In this document: positions 18,316 through 28,002 of the stretch, piece after piece
How positions within the stretch are numbered: position 1 is the stretch's first letter
How the letters are laid out: each line of letters opens with the position of its first letter
DNA from: Glutamicibacter sp. PS
GTDB taxonomy: Bacteria; Actinomycetota; Actinomycetes; Actinomycetales; Micrococcaceae
NCBI GenBank assembly: GCA_031317595.1
Contig: JANCMB010000001.1
Coordinates: 558,001-622,000, forward strand
Length of the DNA stretch: 64,000 nt
Direction: 5' to 3'
The notes under the pieces: generated by a model
Told to the model about the DNA's origin: nothing
Databases searched by the model: none
What the model saw: only the letters and a program-made list of their open reading frames with translations
Made by a program: the position numbers and the translations under genes

Positions 18316-19262
18316 GCGGTGGACCATACGAGGCAGCGACCCACGAACTAAATGTTTCCGAGGTAGCTGCCGGGCAGCGCCTCGACGCCTATATTTCGCA
18401 CACTCTTGACCTGCCACGCACTTTCGCAGCCGAGCTGTGCAAAACTGGAATGATTCGCCTCAATGGTAAGACGGTCGCGAAATCTGGAAAGCTCAAGACC
18501 GGCGATCAGATCGTCGTGAACATTCCGGAACGTGAAGACCCTCTGGCTGTGAAGGTGGAAATAGTGGAGAACCTCAAGATCATCGCCGATGATCCGGACT
18601 ATGTCGTGATCGACAAGCCCGTCGGCGTGGCGGCACATCCATCCCCGGGTTGGGTTGGTCCGACCGTCGTGGGGGCGCTTGCCGCGGAAGGTTACTCGAT
18701 CTCCACCTCCGGTGCACCAGAGCGACAGGGCATCGTGCACCGTCTGGACGTGGGCACCAGCGGTCTGATGGTCGTCGCTAAATCCGAACGGGCCTACAGC
18801 GTGCTGAAAAGCGCGTTCAAGGAACGCACCCCGGAGAAGATCTATCACGCCGTCGTTCAAGGGCTGCCCGACCCGTTACAAGGAACTATCGATGCCCCGA
18901 TTGGTCGTCATCCGGGCCACGATTGGAAGTTTGGGGTGCTCGACGGGGGACGGGACTCCGTTACCCACTACAAGGTCATCGAGGCTTTCGGAAAAGCAAG
19001 CCTTGTCGAGGTGCATCTGGAAACCGGGCGCACCCACCAGATCCGCGTGCATTTTTCTGCCTTCGGCCATCCCTGCGTGGGCGACCAAACCTACGGGGCC
19101 AACCCCAAACTCGGAGCGGCGCTGGGCCTGACCCGCCAGTGGCTTCATGCCAAACGTCTAGGATTCACCCACCCGGTCTCCGGCGATTGGATGAGCTACG
19201 AGAGCCAGTACCCGCATGATCTCGCAGGTGCCTTGGAGTTGCTACGCGAGGGAACTGTCTAG
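18312..19262 (+). CDS. rluD: RluD-type ribosomal large subunit pseudouridine synthase
   Basis: Isomerises uridines of 23S rRNA. It has an N-terminal S4 RNA-binding domain (residues about 15-75) and a RluA-family catalytic domain with HRLDVGTSGLMVVAKS, where the Asp of RLD is catalytic, and GRTHQIRVH. At 316 residues it is typical. The lspA-rluD pairing is widespread in bacteria. The exact target uridines cannot be read from sequence. Confidence 0.93.
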   Translation: MSGGPYEAATHELNVSEVAAGQRLDAYISHTLDLPRTFAAELCKTGMIRLNGKTVAKSGKLKTGDQIVVNIPEREDPLAVKVEIVENLKIIADDPDYVVIDKPVGVAAHPSPGWVGPTVVGALAAEGYSISTSGAPERQGIVHRLDVGTSGLMVVAKSERAYSVLKSAFKERTPEKIYHAVVQGLPDPLQGTIDAPIGRHPGHDWKFGVLDGGRDSVTHYKVIEAFGKASLVEVHLETGRTHQIRVHFSAFGHPCVGDQTYGANPKLGAALGLTRQWLHAKRLGFTHPVSGDWMSYESQYPHDLAGALELLREGTV

Positions 19263-19322
19263 CGCGAACCTCAACATGAGAGTTCTCACCTAGCTTCCAC
19301 CGCCGGGCCCTAGGTGGCCTAG

Positions 19323-19337
19323 TAGACTGTTTTGGTG
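19323..19337 (+). promoter_or_regulatory. dnaE -10 element, leaderless start
   Basis: TAGACT (19323-19328) is followed by six bases and then GTG at 19335. No Shine-Dalgarno sequence is present, so the transcript probably starts at the start codon. Confidence 0.6.
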
Positions 19338-22300
19338 AGCGCGACACGTGATGGATTCGTACACCTGCATACCCACACCGAATACTCCATGCTGGACGGT
19401 GCGGCACGGCTAACCGAACTCTTCGAGGAAGCCAACCGGCACGGCATGGACGCCATGGCCATCACCGACCATGGGTACCTATTCGGAGCCTTCGACTTTT
19501 GGAGCAAGGCGACCAGCGCCGGAGTGAAACCCATTATCGGCGTCGAAGCCTATGTAACTCCAGGCACCGAACGCGGCGATAAGACCCGTGTGAAGTGGCG
19601 TACCGAAGAAGCCCAAAAGGGCGACGATGTCTCCGGTGGTGGTCTCTATACGCATATGACCCTGCTCTCGTACAACAACACCGGGATGGACAACCTCTTC
19701 AAGGGTTCCTCCACCGCTTCCTTGGATTCGGTGTTCGGCAAGTACCCGCGGTGGGACCGCGAGCTACTGAACCGCCATGCCGAAGGTCTGATCGCCACCA
19801 CCGGCTGCCCCTCTGGTGAAGTGCAAACCAAGCTCCGTTTGGGCCAGTACGAGGAAGCCAAGGCCGCGGCCGCCGAATTCCAAGACATCTTCGGCAAAGG
19901 CAACTACTACTGCGAGCTGATGGATCACGGCCTAGACATTGAGCGCCGTGTCACCAAGGATCTGCTGCGCCTAGCCAAGGAACTCGATATTCCCCTTTTG
20001 GCCACGAATGACCTGCACTACACGCACGAGTCGGATGCCAAGGCGCACGAGGCCTTGCTCGCGATTAACTCCGGTTCGACCCTCGATGAGCCGACCTATG
20101 ATCAGGGCGGTAGCCGCTTCGCCTTCAGCGGTTCGGGCTACTACCTGAAATCCCCGCGAGAAATGCGAGAATTATTCCGCGAGTTCCCCCAAGCGTGCGA
20201 TAACACCCTTGAGATCGCCGAGCGCGCCGAGGTCAGCTTCGACACCAACGCCAACTACATGCCAAAGTTCCCCTGCCCGCCAGGGGAGGACGAAACCAGC
20301 TGGCTCATCAAGGAAGTCGACAAGGGCCTCCACTACCGTTACCCCGGGGGAATCCCCGAGGAAGTGCGGCGCCAAGCCGACTACGAACTCGATGTGATCA
20401 TCAAGATGGGCTTCCCCGGCTACTTCCTCGTCGTGGCCGACTTCATCAACTGGTCCAAAGACAACGGTATCCGCGTAGGCCCCGGGCGTGGTTCGGGTGC
20501 CGGCTCCATGGTGGCATATGCCATGCGTATCACCGACCTCGATCCGCTCAAGCACGGGTTGATTTTCGAGCGCTTCCTGAACCCAGAACGTGTCTCCATG
20601 CCCGACTTCGACGTCGACTTCGATGATCGGCGCCGTTCTGAGGTGATCAAATACGTCACCGAAAAATACGGCGACGAGCGTGTGTCGATGATCGTGACCT
20701 ACGGTTCGATTAAAACCAAACAGGCCCTGAAGGACTCTTCGCGTGTGCTGGGGTACCCCTTCAGCATGGGCGAGACCCTCACCAAGGCACTGCCGCCGGC
20801 GGTCATGGCCAAGGACATTCCCCTCAACGACATCGAGAATCCCAATTCTAAGCGGTACTCCGAGGCCGGGGATTTCCGTAACCTGATCGCGACCGATCCC
20901 GAGGCCGCACGCGTCTTTGAGACGGCGAAGGGTCTCGAAGGGCTGAAGCGCCAATGGGGTGTACACGCAGCCGGCGTGATCATGAGTTCGGACCCCATTA
21001 TCGACGTCATCCCGATTATGCGTCGTTTGCAGGACGGCCAGGTCATCACCCAGTTCGACTACCCAACCTGCGAAGGCTTGGGGCTGATTAAGATGGACTT
21101 CTTGGGCCTGCGTAACCTCACGATTATCTCCGACGCGCTGGAGAACGTGAAGTACAACCAGGACATCGACATCGACCTGGAAACCTTGCCGCTCGATGAC
21201 CCCGAGGCCTATAAGTTGCTGGCCCGCGGCGACACCCTCGGCGTGTTCCAGCTCGATGGTGGGCCGATGCGTTCGCTGCTCAAGCTCATGCGGCCGGATA
21301 ACTTCGAAGATATCTCCGCGGTGCTCGCGCTCTATCGCCCGGGACCTATGGGCGCTAACGCGCACACGAACTACGCCCTGCGTAAGAACAAACTTCAAGA
21401 TGTTGTGCCGATCCACCCGGAGTTGGCTGAACCGCTCGAAGATATTCTCGGAGGAACCTTCGGCCTGATCGTGTATCAGGAACAGGTTATGGCCATCGCG
21501 CAGAAATTGGCCGGCTACTCGCTGGGCCAAGCAGATATCTTGCGTCGTGCCATGGGTAAGAAGAAGAAGTCCGAACTGGATAAGCAGTTCGTTGGCTTCA
21601 AGCAGGGTATGAACGACAACGGCTACTCGGACGAAGCCGTGCAGACCCTTTGGGATATCCTGCTGCCGTTCTCCGACTACGCATTCAACAAGGCCCACTC
21701 GGCCGCCTACGGTGTGGTCTCATTCTGGACCGCCTACCTCAAGGCCCACTACCCGGCCGAGTACATGGCCGCGCTGCTCACCTCGGTCGGTGACGACAAA
21801 GACAAGCTGGCCATGTACCTCAATGAGTGCCGCCGCATTGGCATCACCGTGCTACCACCAGATGTCAACGAATCGGCAATGACCTTTACCCCGGTGGGGC
21901 GCGATATTCGCTTCGGTATGGGCGCGATCCGCAACGTGGGCGCAAACGTGGTTGAAGGGATGGTCAAGGCGCGCGAAGAAAAGGGCGCCTTCACCGATTT
22001 CACCGACTACCTCAACAAGGTGCCGGCGGTCGTATGCAATAAGCGCACCATCGAATCGTTGATCAAGGCCGGTGCCTTTGACTCGATGAACCACCCGCGG
22101 CGTGCCTTGCTGGCCATCCACGAAGAGGCCGTTGACTCGGTAATTTCGGTCAAGCGTAACGAAGCGGCGAACCAATTCGACCTGTTCAGTGCGCTGGGTG
22201 CCACCGAGGCGGGCGAGTCGATGAGCGTGGCGATTCCCGACATCCCCGACTGGGATAAGAAGGAGAAGCTGGGCTACGAGCGCGAAATGCTGGGGCTCTA

Positions 22301-22898
22301 CGTCTCCGATCACCCGCTGCAGGGACTCGGCTCGGCGCTGGAACAGTATGCGGATATGCCCGTGACCCACGTGCTCTCCGACGATGGCCCGGCCGATGGA
22401 CACATCATTTCGATTGCTGGCATGATCACCGGGTTGCAGCGGCGTATCGCCAAGAAGAGCGGTAATCCCTACGCGCGCTGCGAAGTCGAGGACCTTTCCG
22501 GTTCCATGGAGGTCATGTTCTTTGGACAGGCCTACCAGCCGATCGCCGAAGTCCTAGCCGATGACCTCATCGTGGTGATCAAGGGGCGCGTTCAACGACG
22601 TGACGATGGCTCGATCACCCTCAACGCTCAAGAGATGATGATTCCCGAGCTATCCGACGCCTCGGGCACCGGACCGGTAGTTATCGCCATTCCCACCCAC
22701 AAGGCCACCGAGTCACTGGTCTCGCAATTGGGCGACGTGTTGCGTACCCACCGTGGAAATACCGAGGTGCGAGTCAAGCTCTCCGGTAGCCGAGGCACCT
22801 CACTGATGCGTTTGGGGATGAACTACCGGGTCAACCCGAATCCGGCGCTCTTTGGTGACCTGAAGGTACTGCTGGGGCCCAGCTGCGTGGATATGTAG
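19335..22898 (+). CDS. dnaE: DNA polymerase III alpha subunit DnaE
   Basis: Catalytic subunit of the replicative polymerase. It opens with the PHP domain (FVHLHTHTEYSMLDG), then the palm with the catalytic aspartates in MPDFDVDFDDRRR, fingers, a helix-hairpin-helix region, and a C-terminal OB fold (IISIAGMITGLQRRI). The 1187-residue length matches DnaE1. The GTG at 19335 is preferred over the TTG one codon upstream because a -10 hexamer ends 6 bases before it. It stands alone, 72 bases after rluD. Confidence 0.97.
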   Translation: MSATRDGFVHLHTHTEYSMLDGAARLTELFEEANRHGMDAMAITDHGYLFGAFDFWSKATSAGVKPIIGVEAYVTPGTERGDKTRVKWRTEEAQKGDDVSGGGLYTHMTLLSYNNTGMDNLFKGSSTASLDSVFGKYPRWDRELLNRHAEGLIATTGCPSGEVQTKLRLGQYEEAKAAAAEFQDIFGKGNYYCELMDHGLDIERRVTKDLLRLAKELDIPLLATNDLHYTHESDAKAHEALLAINSGSTLDEPTYDQGGSRFAFSGSGYYLKSPREMRELFREFPQACDNTLEIAERAEVSFDTNANYMPKFPCPPGEDETSWLIKEVDKGLHYRYPGGIPEEVRRQADYELDVIIKMGFPGYFLVVADFINWSKDNGIRVGPGRGSGAGSMVAYAMRITDLDPLKHGLIFERFLNPERVSMPDFDVDFDDRRRSEVIKYVTEKYGDERVSMIVTYGSIKTKQALKDSSRVLGYPFSMGETLTKALPPAVMAKDIPLNDIENPNSKRYSEAGDFRNLIATDPEAARVFETAKGLEGLKRQWGVHAAGVIMSSDPIIDVIPIMRRLQDGQVITQFDYPTCEGLGLIKMDFLGLRNLTIISDALENVKYNQDIDIDLETLPLDDPEAYKLLARGDTLGVFQLDGGPMRSLLKLMRPDNFEDISAVLALYRPGPMGANAHTNYALRKNKLQDVVPIHPELAEPLEDILGGTFGLIVYQEQVMAIAQKLAGYSLGQADILRRAMGKKKKSELDKQFVGFKQGMNDNGYSDEAVQTLWDILLPFSDYAFNKAHSAAYGVVSFWTAYLKAHYPAEYMAALLTSVGDDKDKLAMYLNECRRIGITVLPPDVNESAMTFTPVGRDIRFGMGAIRNVGANVVEGMVKAREEKGAFTDFTDYLNKVPAVVCNKRTIESLIKAGAFDSMNHPRRALLAIHEEAVDSVISVKRNEAANQFDLFSALGATEAGESMSVAIPDIPDWDKKEKLGYEREMLGLYVSDHPLQGLGSALEQYADMPVTHVLSDDGPADGHIISIAGMITGLQRRIAKKSGNPYARCEVEDLSGSMEVMFFGQAYQPIAEVLADDLIVVIKGRVQRRDDGSITLNAQEMMIPELSDASGTGPVVIAIPTHKATESLVSQLGDVLRTHRGNTEVRVKLSGSRGTSLMRLGMNYRVNPNPALFGDLKVLLGPSCVDM

Positions 22899-22959
22899 CC
22901 GGTCGTGCTACGTTGCGTGTGACCGTGGTGAGTAACCCGGCTATAAAGCACCCCGCGTG

Positions 22960-22980
22960 GGGCGTTAAACTAGGCGGGTG
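22960..22980 (+). promoter_or_regulatory. hisD -10 element, leaderless start
   Basis: TAAACT (22966-22971), six bases, then GTG at 22978, with no ribosome site. The 15 bases from 22960 (GGGCGTTAAACTAGG) are identical to those before the RDD gene at 34579. Confidence 0.65.
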
Positions 22981-24336
22981 ACTACCAACGAATCCACCGT
23001 ATTTGAGCAGCTGGCCACCCTCGATTGGCGAGGCCAAGAGCTGTCGGCCGCGCAGCTGAAGCTGACTCTGCCGCGCCCCGAAGTGAATGCGCAGACCGCT
23101 GCCGACGTGGTCTCGCAGATCATCGAGCGGGTCCGCCGCGAGGGGATGACTGCCCTAGTGCAGCTCGCCGCACAGTTCGACAAGGTGGAGCTCGAACATA
23201 CCCGGGTTCCGGCTAAGGAGTTGGAGCGGGCCCTAGAACAGCTGGATCCGCAGGTGCGTGCCGGACTCGAAGAGTCCATTGCCCGCGCCCGCACCTTCGC
23301 AGCGGCCCAGCTGCCGCAGGACACCACGGTTGACTACCCCAATGGGGCCAGCGTCACCCAGCGCTGGGTTCCGGTTACCCGCGTCGGGCTCTATGTCCCC
23401 GGCGGACTGGCGGTGTACCCGTCCTCGGTCATCATGAACGCCGTTCCCGCGCAGGCCGCTGGGGTGAGCTCGCTGGCTTTGGTCAGCCCGCCGCAACGTG
23501 AGTTCGGTGGACTGCCGCACCCGACCATTCTGGCCGCCGCCCAGCTACTGGGGATCACCGAGGTCCACGCCGTCGGTGGCGCACAGGCCATCGCGGCCTT
23601 GGCCTACGGGGTGAATATGCCGGAGGATCCGCGTGGTGGTATCGATCCGGTCGATGTGATTTCCGGGCCCGGGAATCTTTTCGTCGCCACCGCCAAGCGG
23701 CTGGTTAAGGGCGTGGTGGGCATCGATGCCGAGGCAGGTCCAACGGAGATCGCGATCCTTGCCGACCGCACGGCGCGTGCCGATTTGATCGCCGCCGATA
23801 TGATCTCGCAGGCCGAACACGACGAGAACGCCGCGGCCGTGTTGGTCACGGATGACGAGCAGCTCGCGGCGGCCGTACGCGGCGAACTTGAGCGCCAGGT
23901 GGCGGCCACCAAGCACCGTGAACGAGTAAACGTCGCACTCTCCGGACGTCAGTCGGCCATCATCTTGGTCGATGACCTGGCACAGGGGATCGAGGTGTGC
24001 AACGCCTACGCGGCCGAGCACTTGGAGATCATGACCGAGAACGCTTCGGCGGTGGCCGCGCAAATTACCGCGGCCGGGGCTATTTTCGTCGGGGATTATG
24101 CGCCGGTGTCGCTCGGTGACTACTGTGCAGGGTCCAACCACGTCCTGCCCACGAGCGGAACCGCCCTGCACGCGTCGGGGCTGAACGTGAACACCTTCCT
24201 CAAGGCCGTGCAGGTCATTAATTATGGGCAGGACGCCCTGAACGACGTGGCCGCGCACGTGGTGAATCTTGCTAATGCGGAGGATCTGCCGGCGCACGGG
24301 GATGCCGTCAAGGCGCGTTATTCCAATAACCGGTAA
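22978..24336 (+). CDS. hisD: Histidinol dehydrogenase HisD
   Basis: NAD-dependent, zinc-containing enzyme that oxidises L-histidinol to L-histidine in the last two steps of histidine synthesis. Motifs include YVPGGLAVYPSSVIMNAVPA, AVGGAQAIAALAYG, ISGPGNLFVATAKR, AEAGPTEI and AAEHLEIM, with the zinc and catalytic residues of the family. It is 452 residues, a normal length. In many actinobacteria hisD heads a his operon; here nrdR follows instead and no other his gene is in the window. Confidence 0.97.
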   Translation: MTTNESTVFEQLATLDWRGQELSAAQLKLTLPRPEVNAQTAADVVSQIIERVRREGMTALVQLAAQFDKVELEHTRVPAKELERALEQLDPQVRAGLEESIARARTFAAAQLPQDTTVDYPNGASVTQRWVPVTRVGLYVPGGLAVYPSSVIMNAVPAQAAGVSSLALVSPPQREFGGLPHPTILAAAQLLGITEVHAVGGAQAIAALAYGVNMPEDPRGGIDPVDVISGPGNLFVATAKRLVKGVVGIDAEAGPTEIAILADRTARADLIAADMISQAEHDENAAAVLVTDDEQLAAAVRGELERQVAATKHRERVNVALSGRQSAIILVDDLAQGIEVCNAYAAEHLEIMTENASAVAAQITAAGAIFVGDYAPVSLGDYCAGSNHVLPTSGTALHASGLNVNTFLKAVQVINYGQDALNDVAAHVVNLANAEDLPAHGDAVKARYSNNR

Positions 24337-24409
24337 ACTGTCTGTGACGTGAGAGGACAGCCGTTGACCGTGTGTCCCGAACCGCTAGTGCAACTTTGTT
24401 GGAGGTGCC

Positions 24410-24898
24410 ATGAACTGCCCGTATTGTCGAAACTCGGATTCCCGTGTGGTTGACAGCCGAGTCGCCGACGATGGTGTCTCTATTCGTCGACGCCGTCAGT
24501 GCAGTGCCTGCTCGCGCCGCTTTACCACGACCGAAACGGCTAGCTTAAGTGTGCTCAAGCAGTCGGGTGCCGTCGAACCGTTCTCGCGGAACAAGGTGAT
24601 CAACGGTGTGCGCAAGGCCTGCCAGGGGCGCCCGGTGACGGATCATGACTTGGCGGTTCTCGCACAGGAAGTGGAAGAGTCGGTGCGCACCACCGGTGCC
24701 GCAGAGATCCCGGCCCATCAGGTAGGCCTGGCGATCCTTGAGCCGTTGCAGCGCCTCGACGAAGTCGCCTACTTGCGTTTTGCCAGCGTGTATCAGGGCT
24801 TCCAGTCGCTCGGCGACTTTGAGAAAGCTATTGTCAGTTTGCGTGAACAGCGCTCGAATTCCCCGCGTGGCACCCAACGCCCGTTGTCGGCGGAGTAG
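24410..24898 (+). CDS. nrdR: Transcriptional repressor NrdR
   Basis: Nucleotide-sensing repressor of ribonucleotide reductase genes. The zinc ribbon uses C3, C6, C31 and C34 (MNCPYC...CSAC), followed by an ATP-cone domain (about residues 48-138, [24 protein letters not shown]). It is 162 residues. A TTGGAGG ribosome site precedes the ATG. It ends against a hairpin shared with ppgK, which reads towards it. I do not see a convincing NrdR box in the window. Confidence 0.96.
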   Translation: MNCPYCRNSDSRVVDSRVADDGVSIRRRRQCSACSRRFTTTETASLSVLKQSGAVEPFSRNKVINGVRKACQGRPVTDHDLAVLAQEVEESVRTTGAAEIPAHQVGLAILEPLQRLDEVAYLRFASVYQGFQSLGDFEKAIVSLREQRSNSPRGTQRPLSAE

Positions 24899-24937
24899 CC
24901 TGGGGCGCTAGAACTGCTCGAAGTCGCTCAAACTGTA

Positions 24938-24983
24938 GACGCAGGCTCGACGGTCACTAAGACCAACGAGCCTGCGTCGCTTT
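24938..24983. terminator. Hairpin between convergent nrdR and ppgK
   Basis: GACGCAGGCTCG (24938-24949) pairs perfectly with CGAGCCTGCGTC (24967-24978), then GCTTT on the + strand. It can serve both genes, although T runs on both sides are short. Confidence 0.75.
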
Positions 24984-25773
24984 AATGTGCGTTCAGCCGC
25001 TGCGCTTGCAGAGCCGCACCGATGATTCCGGCGTTGTTGGCGCTGCGGGCAATTTCAATTGGGGTTTCCAGCTCAATGTAGGGCAGGAATTTCTCGGGCT
25101 TTTTCGAGATCCCGCCCCCGAGGATGATCAGTTCCGGAGAGAAAAGGAACTGCACGTGCCGCAGGTACTTTTCGAGCCGACGAGCGTACTTTTCCCAGCT
25201 GATGTCATCACGTTTGCGCGCGGCCGAGCTCGCCTTCTTTTCGGCAGCCACCCCACCAATTTCGAGATGTCCGAGCTCAAAGTTCGGCACCAGCACGCCA
25301 TCGTGAACCAAGGCCGAGCCGATGCCGGTGCCAAGGGTCAGGGTCAGCACCGTTCCACTGCGATTACGCCCCGCACCGTACTCGGTTTCGGCCAGACCGG
25401 CGGCATCGGCGTCGTTCAGAACAAGCACCTCGCGCCCGAGTTCTTCAGCAAAGAGCGTGGCAATATCGGCGCCCACCCAGTGTTGACCCACGTTGGCTCC
25501 GGAACGCGCCACCCCGTGGTGGATGATGCCTGGGAAGGTGATGCCCACCGGGGTTTGCGCCCCCACATTCGGATCGCGAGTGAGCAGTTCCCGGTAGATC
25601 TCACCGACGACTGCGGTTACCTCCGGTGGGGTCGCCGGGGAAGGGGTGTCGATGCGGAAGCGTTCACCGCATAGTTCTCCGGTGCCGAGATCAACAATTC
25701 CGCCCTTGATACCGGTGCCGCCGATATCGATGCCCAGAGCCAGGGCAGGGGTTGCTTGCGGGTGCGCGCTCAT
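24982..25773 (-). CDS. ppgK: Polyphosphate glucokinase PpgK (ROK family)
   Basis: Phosphorylates glucose using polyphosphate or ATP. It has the N-terminal phosphate-binding [14 protein letters not shown], the TFPGI segment, DADAAGLAE with the catalytic Asp, and [11 protein letters not shown]. The 263-residue length and lack of a DNA-binding domain fit the actinobacterial PpgK group rather than ROK repressors. A ribosome site (AAAGGACA) precedes the ATG. Preference for polyphosphate is known for the family and inferred here. Confidence 0.92.
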   Translation of the reverse strand: MSAHPQATPALALGIDIGGTGIKGGIVDLGTGELCGERFRIDTPSPATPPEVTAVVGEIYRELLTRDPNVGAQTPVGITFPGIIHHGVARSGANVGQHWVGADIATLFAEELGREVLVLNDADAAGLAETEYGAGRNRSGTVLTLTLGTGIGSALVHDGVLVPNFELGHLEIGGVAAEKKASSAARKRDDISWEKYARRLEKYLRHVQFLFSPELIILGGGISKKPEKFLPYIELETPIEIARSANNAGIIGAALQAQRLNAH

Positions 25774-25802
25774 GGGGTGTCCTTTGCGTGAGGGGGGAGC
25801 CG

Positions 25803-26672
25803 CTAGGGCAGGGTGAGGATCTCGGCGCCGGATTCGGTCACCAGCAGAGTGTGTTCGAATTGGGCGGTGCGCTTGCGGTCCTTGGTCGTCACGGTCCAGT
25901 CATCGGCCCACATATCCCATTCGATGGTGCCTAGGGTGAGCATGGGCTCAATGGTGAAGACCATCCCCGGTTCAATTAATGTGTTGTGGGCCGGCGCGGC
26001 GTCATAGTGCGGGATAATCAGCCCGGAGTGGAATGACTCACCGACTCCGTGCCCGGTGAAGTCACGCACCACACCGTAGCCGAAGCGCTTGGCGTAGGTC
26101 TCGATGCTGCGCCCGATCACGTTGATCTCTCGCCCGGGCATTACTGCCTTGATGGCACGCTTGAGTGACATCTCAGTGCGTTCGACCAAGAGGCGTGACT
26201 CTTCGTCCACGTCACCAACCAGGAAGGTGGCATTATTATCGCCGTGCACCCCGCCGATGTAGGCGGTGATGTCGATGTTGATAATGTCCCCGTCGCGTAG
26301 CACGGTGCTATCCGGGATGCCATGGCAGATCACTTCGTTGAGCGACGAGCAGAGCGACTTCGGGAACCCGCGATATCCCAAGGTCGAGGGATAGGCGTTG
26401 TGGTCGAGCAGGAACTCGTGTCCAATCCGGTCCAACTCATCCGTGGTGATTCCCGGCTGGCAGGCTCGTCCTACCTCGGCGAGGGCTTGGGCGGCAATTT
26501 TTGAGGCAACGCGGATCCTTTCGATCACCTCGGGCGACTTGATGTCGCTGGCCGTGCTTTTCGCGGGTTCCTTCTTGCCGACGTACTCGGGACGCTCAAT
26601 ATGAGCCGGAACGCGTCGTTGCGGGGATATAGTGCCTGGTTCTAGGTGACCGATCGGTGCGTGTGCTGCCAT
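25803..26672 (-). CDS. map: Methionine aminopeptidase, type I
   Basis: Removes the initiator Met from new proteins. The metal-binding residues of the pita-bread fold are visible in [39 protein letters not shown] and FTIEPML. The 289 residues include an actinobacterial N-terminal extension of about 40 residues, typical of the MapB type. I start at the ATG (26672) that lies 7 bases after a TAGAAT hexamer; in-frame ATG codons at 26681 and 26723 would precede or overlap the promoter. Confidence 0.95.
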   Translation of the reverse strand: MAAHAPIGHLEPGTISPQRRVPAHIERPEYVGKKEPAKSTASDIKSPEVIERIRVASKIAAQALAEVGRACQPGITTDELDRIGHEFLLDHNAYPSTLGYRGFPKSLCSSLNEVICHGIPDSTVLRDGDIINIDITAYIGGVHGDNNATFLVGDVDEESRLLVERTEMSLKRAIKAVMPGREINVIGRSIETYAKRFGYGVVRDFTGHGVGESFHSGLIIPHYDAAPAHNTLIEPGMVFTIEPMLTLGTIEWDMWADDWTVTTKDRKRTAQFEHTLLVTESGAEILTLP

Positions 26673-26685
26673 GAGAACCATTCTA
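26672..26685 (-). promoter_or_regulatory. map -10 element, leaderless start
   Basis: On the minus strand TAGAAT (26685 to 26680) is followed by seven bases and the ATG at 26672, with no ribosome site. Confidence 0.55.
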
Positions 26686-26784
26686 ACGATGTGGCCACCG
26701 GGTTTTCGCGTCCTAGCTGCCACGGTGGGTTAGCCTGCGATAGCGTAGAGAAACGTAAGACGAGTCACGACCAAGGGAAGAGCC

Positions 26785-26979
26785 ATGAGCGAAAAGTCAC
26801 TACCCGACGAGGGCCAGTATTGGTACAACGTGCAGACCGGAGGCATCGAACACGGGCCACAGTCCGATTGGTCGGCGCTACTGGGCCCATACCCCACGGA
26901 AGAAGCTGCCCGCGGCGCGATGGATAAGGTGCGTGCGCGCAACGAGGAGTGGGACGAAGAAGAGGACGCGGACGACTAA
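26785..26979 (+). CDS. Small acidic conserved actinobacterial protein
   Basis: A 64-residue protein with a methionine start after AAGGGAAGAGCC. It reads YWYNVQTGGIEHGPQSDW...LLGPYPTEEAARGAMDKV, a pattern found in short actinobacterial proteins often named SPOR-domain-containing, and ends in a strongly acidic tail (DEEEDADD). It is too short for a full SPOR fold, and the function is unknown. It lies divergent from map and convergent with panB. Its stop codon sits in the loop of a perfect inverted repeat. Confidence 0.8.
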   Translation: MSEKSLPDEGQYWYNVQTGGIEHGPQSDWSALLGPYPTEEAARGAMDKVRARNEEWDEEEDADD

Positions 26980-26992
26980 GTCGACCGCGTCC
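26964..26992. terminator. Perfect hairpin around the stop codon of the small acidic gene
   Basis: GGACGCGG-(A)CGAC (26964-26976) pairs with GTCG(A)-CCGCGTCC (26980-26992); the TAA stop is the 3-base loop. There is no T run on the + strand; the minus side is followed by TCTTCTTC. It could be a bidirectional terminator for this gene and panB. Confidence 0.5.
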
Positions 26993-27017
26993 CCTCCAAC
27001 GAACTAGTGGTTCGGGT

Positions 27018-27854
27018 TTACTCGGTGAATTCGTAGTCGGCCGACGGGAAGGACCCTTCGAGTACCTCGCGGTGGTACTCGGAGACCGCCTGGGAAATGA
27101 TTCCGCGCAGGTCGGCATACTTCTTCACGAACCGTGGGGTACGGTGCCCACCCAATCCGAGCATGTCCTGCCAAACCAGGACCTGACCGGTGGTTTCGCT
27201 ACCGGCACCGATGCCGATGGTGGGCACGCGCAACGCGGCCTCAAGCTCGGCGGCCACCGGGCTGGGGATCATCTCGGCGAGCACGGCAAAGGCGCCGGCG
27301 TCTTGCAGGGCCCGACCGTCGGCGATCAACTGTGCGGACTGTTCGCCGCGCCCCTGCACCCGGTACCCGCCCAGGGCGTGTTCGGACTGCGGGGTGAAGC
27401 CAATATGGCCGATAACCGGAACCCCCGCCTGCACCAAGGCCTTGACGTGGCCAGCGAATTCGGCGCCGCCTTCCATCTTGACCGCCTGCGCGCCGCCTTC
27501 CTTCATCAGACGCGTGGCCGATGCGACGGCCTGAGCGGGTGACTGCTCGTAGCTACCGAAGGGCAGATCGGTTACGACCATGGCCCGACGGGCACCGTTG
27601 GCCACAGCCTTAGTGAACACGATCATCTCGTCGAGGGTGATCGGCAAGGTGGAGTCGTAGCCGATGACGGTGTTGGCCGCGGAGTCACCCACGAGCAACA
27701 ATTCGATGCCGCAACCGTCGAAAATTTCGGCCATCATGGTGTCGTAGGCGGTGAGCATCGCGAACTTTGCGCCACTGTCTTTGGCCTTCTGAAGATGGTG
27801 AATGCGGATCTTTGCCGGTGAGGATTGTGGTTCCGAAACATATGGTTTGGCCAT
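27018..27854 (-). CDS. panB: 3-methyl-2-oxobutanoate hydroxymethyltransferase PanB
   Basis: First committed step of pantothenate synthesis, moving a hydroxymethyl group from methylene-THF to 2-oxoisovalerate. Motifs include MLTAYD, VGDSAANTVIGYDSTLPITLDEM, VVTDLPFGSY, VKMEGG, GHIGFTPQS and IGIGAG. It is 278 residues. It stands alone; panC and panD are not in the window. The start codon lies 6 bases after a -10-like TAAGGT. Confidence 0.96.
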   Translation of the reverse strand: MAKPYVSEPQSSPAKIRIHHLQKAKDSGAKFAMLTAYDTMMAEIFDGCGIELLLVGDSAANTVIGYDSTLPITLDEMIVFTKAVANGARRAMVVTDLPFGSYEQSPAQAVASATRLMKEGGAQAVKMEGGAEFAGHVKALVQAGVPVIGHIGFTPQSEHALGGYRVQGRGEQSAQLIADGRALQDAGAFAVLAEMIPSPVAAELEAALRVPTIGIGAGSETTGQVLVWQDMLGLGGHRTPRFVKKYADLRGIISQAVSEYHREVLEGSFPSADYEFTE

Positions 27855-27866
27855 AGGAAAACCTTA
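27852..27866 (-). promoter_or_regulatory. panB -10 element, leaderless start
   Basis: On the minus strand TAAGGT (27866 to 27861) is followed by TTTCCT and the ATG at 27854. No ribosome site is visible. Confidence 0.55.
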
Positions 27867-28002
27867 GCGCACTTGGGTTTGCGGTGTGCCGCGGTTCATC
27901 TACGGCCCAATGCCGTTCAGAACGTATAGGCTTACTTTAAAACCATGCTGCTTCGCGCCGCTGCGGAGCTTTGGACAAGTCTTGAGTCGAAGGTGGTGGA
28001 TG

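Noticed and set aside
19291-19322. An imperfect hairpin (CTAG...CCACC...GGTGG...CTAG) between rluD and dnaE
   Set aside because: Few pairs, no T run; it overlaps the dnaE promoter area. Not strong enough to call a terminator.
20172-21698. A 508-codon minus-strand frame opposite dnaE
   Set aside because: dnaE is unmistakable on the other strand; the antisense product has no recognisable domain and no promoter or ribosome site.
27886-28002. A 39-residue N-terminal extension of GlnA2
   Set aside because: The extension is Cys/Pro/Arg-rich, unlike any glutamine synthetase N-terminus, and would place the start before the likely promoter.
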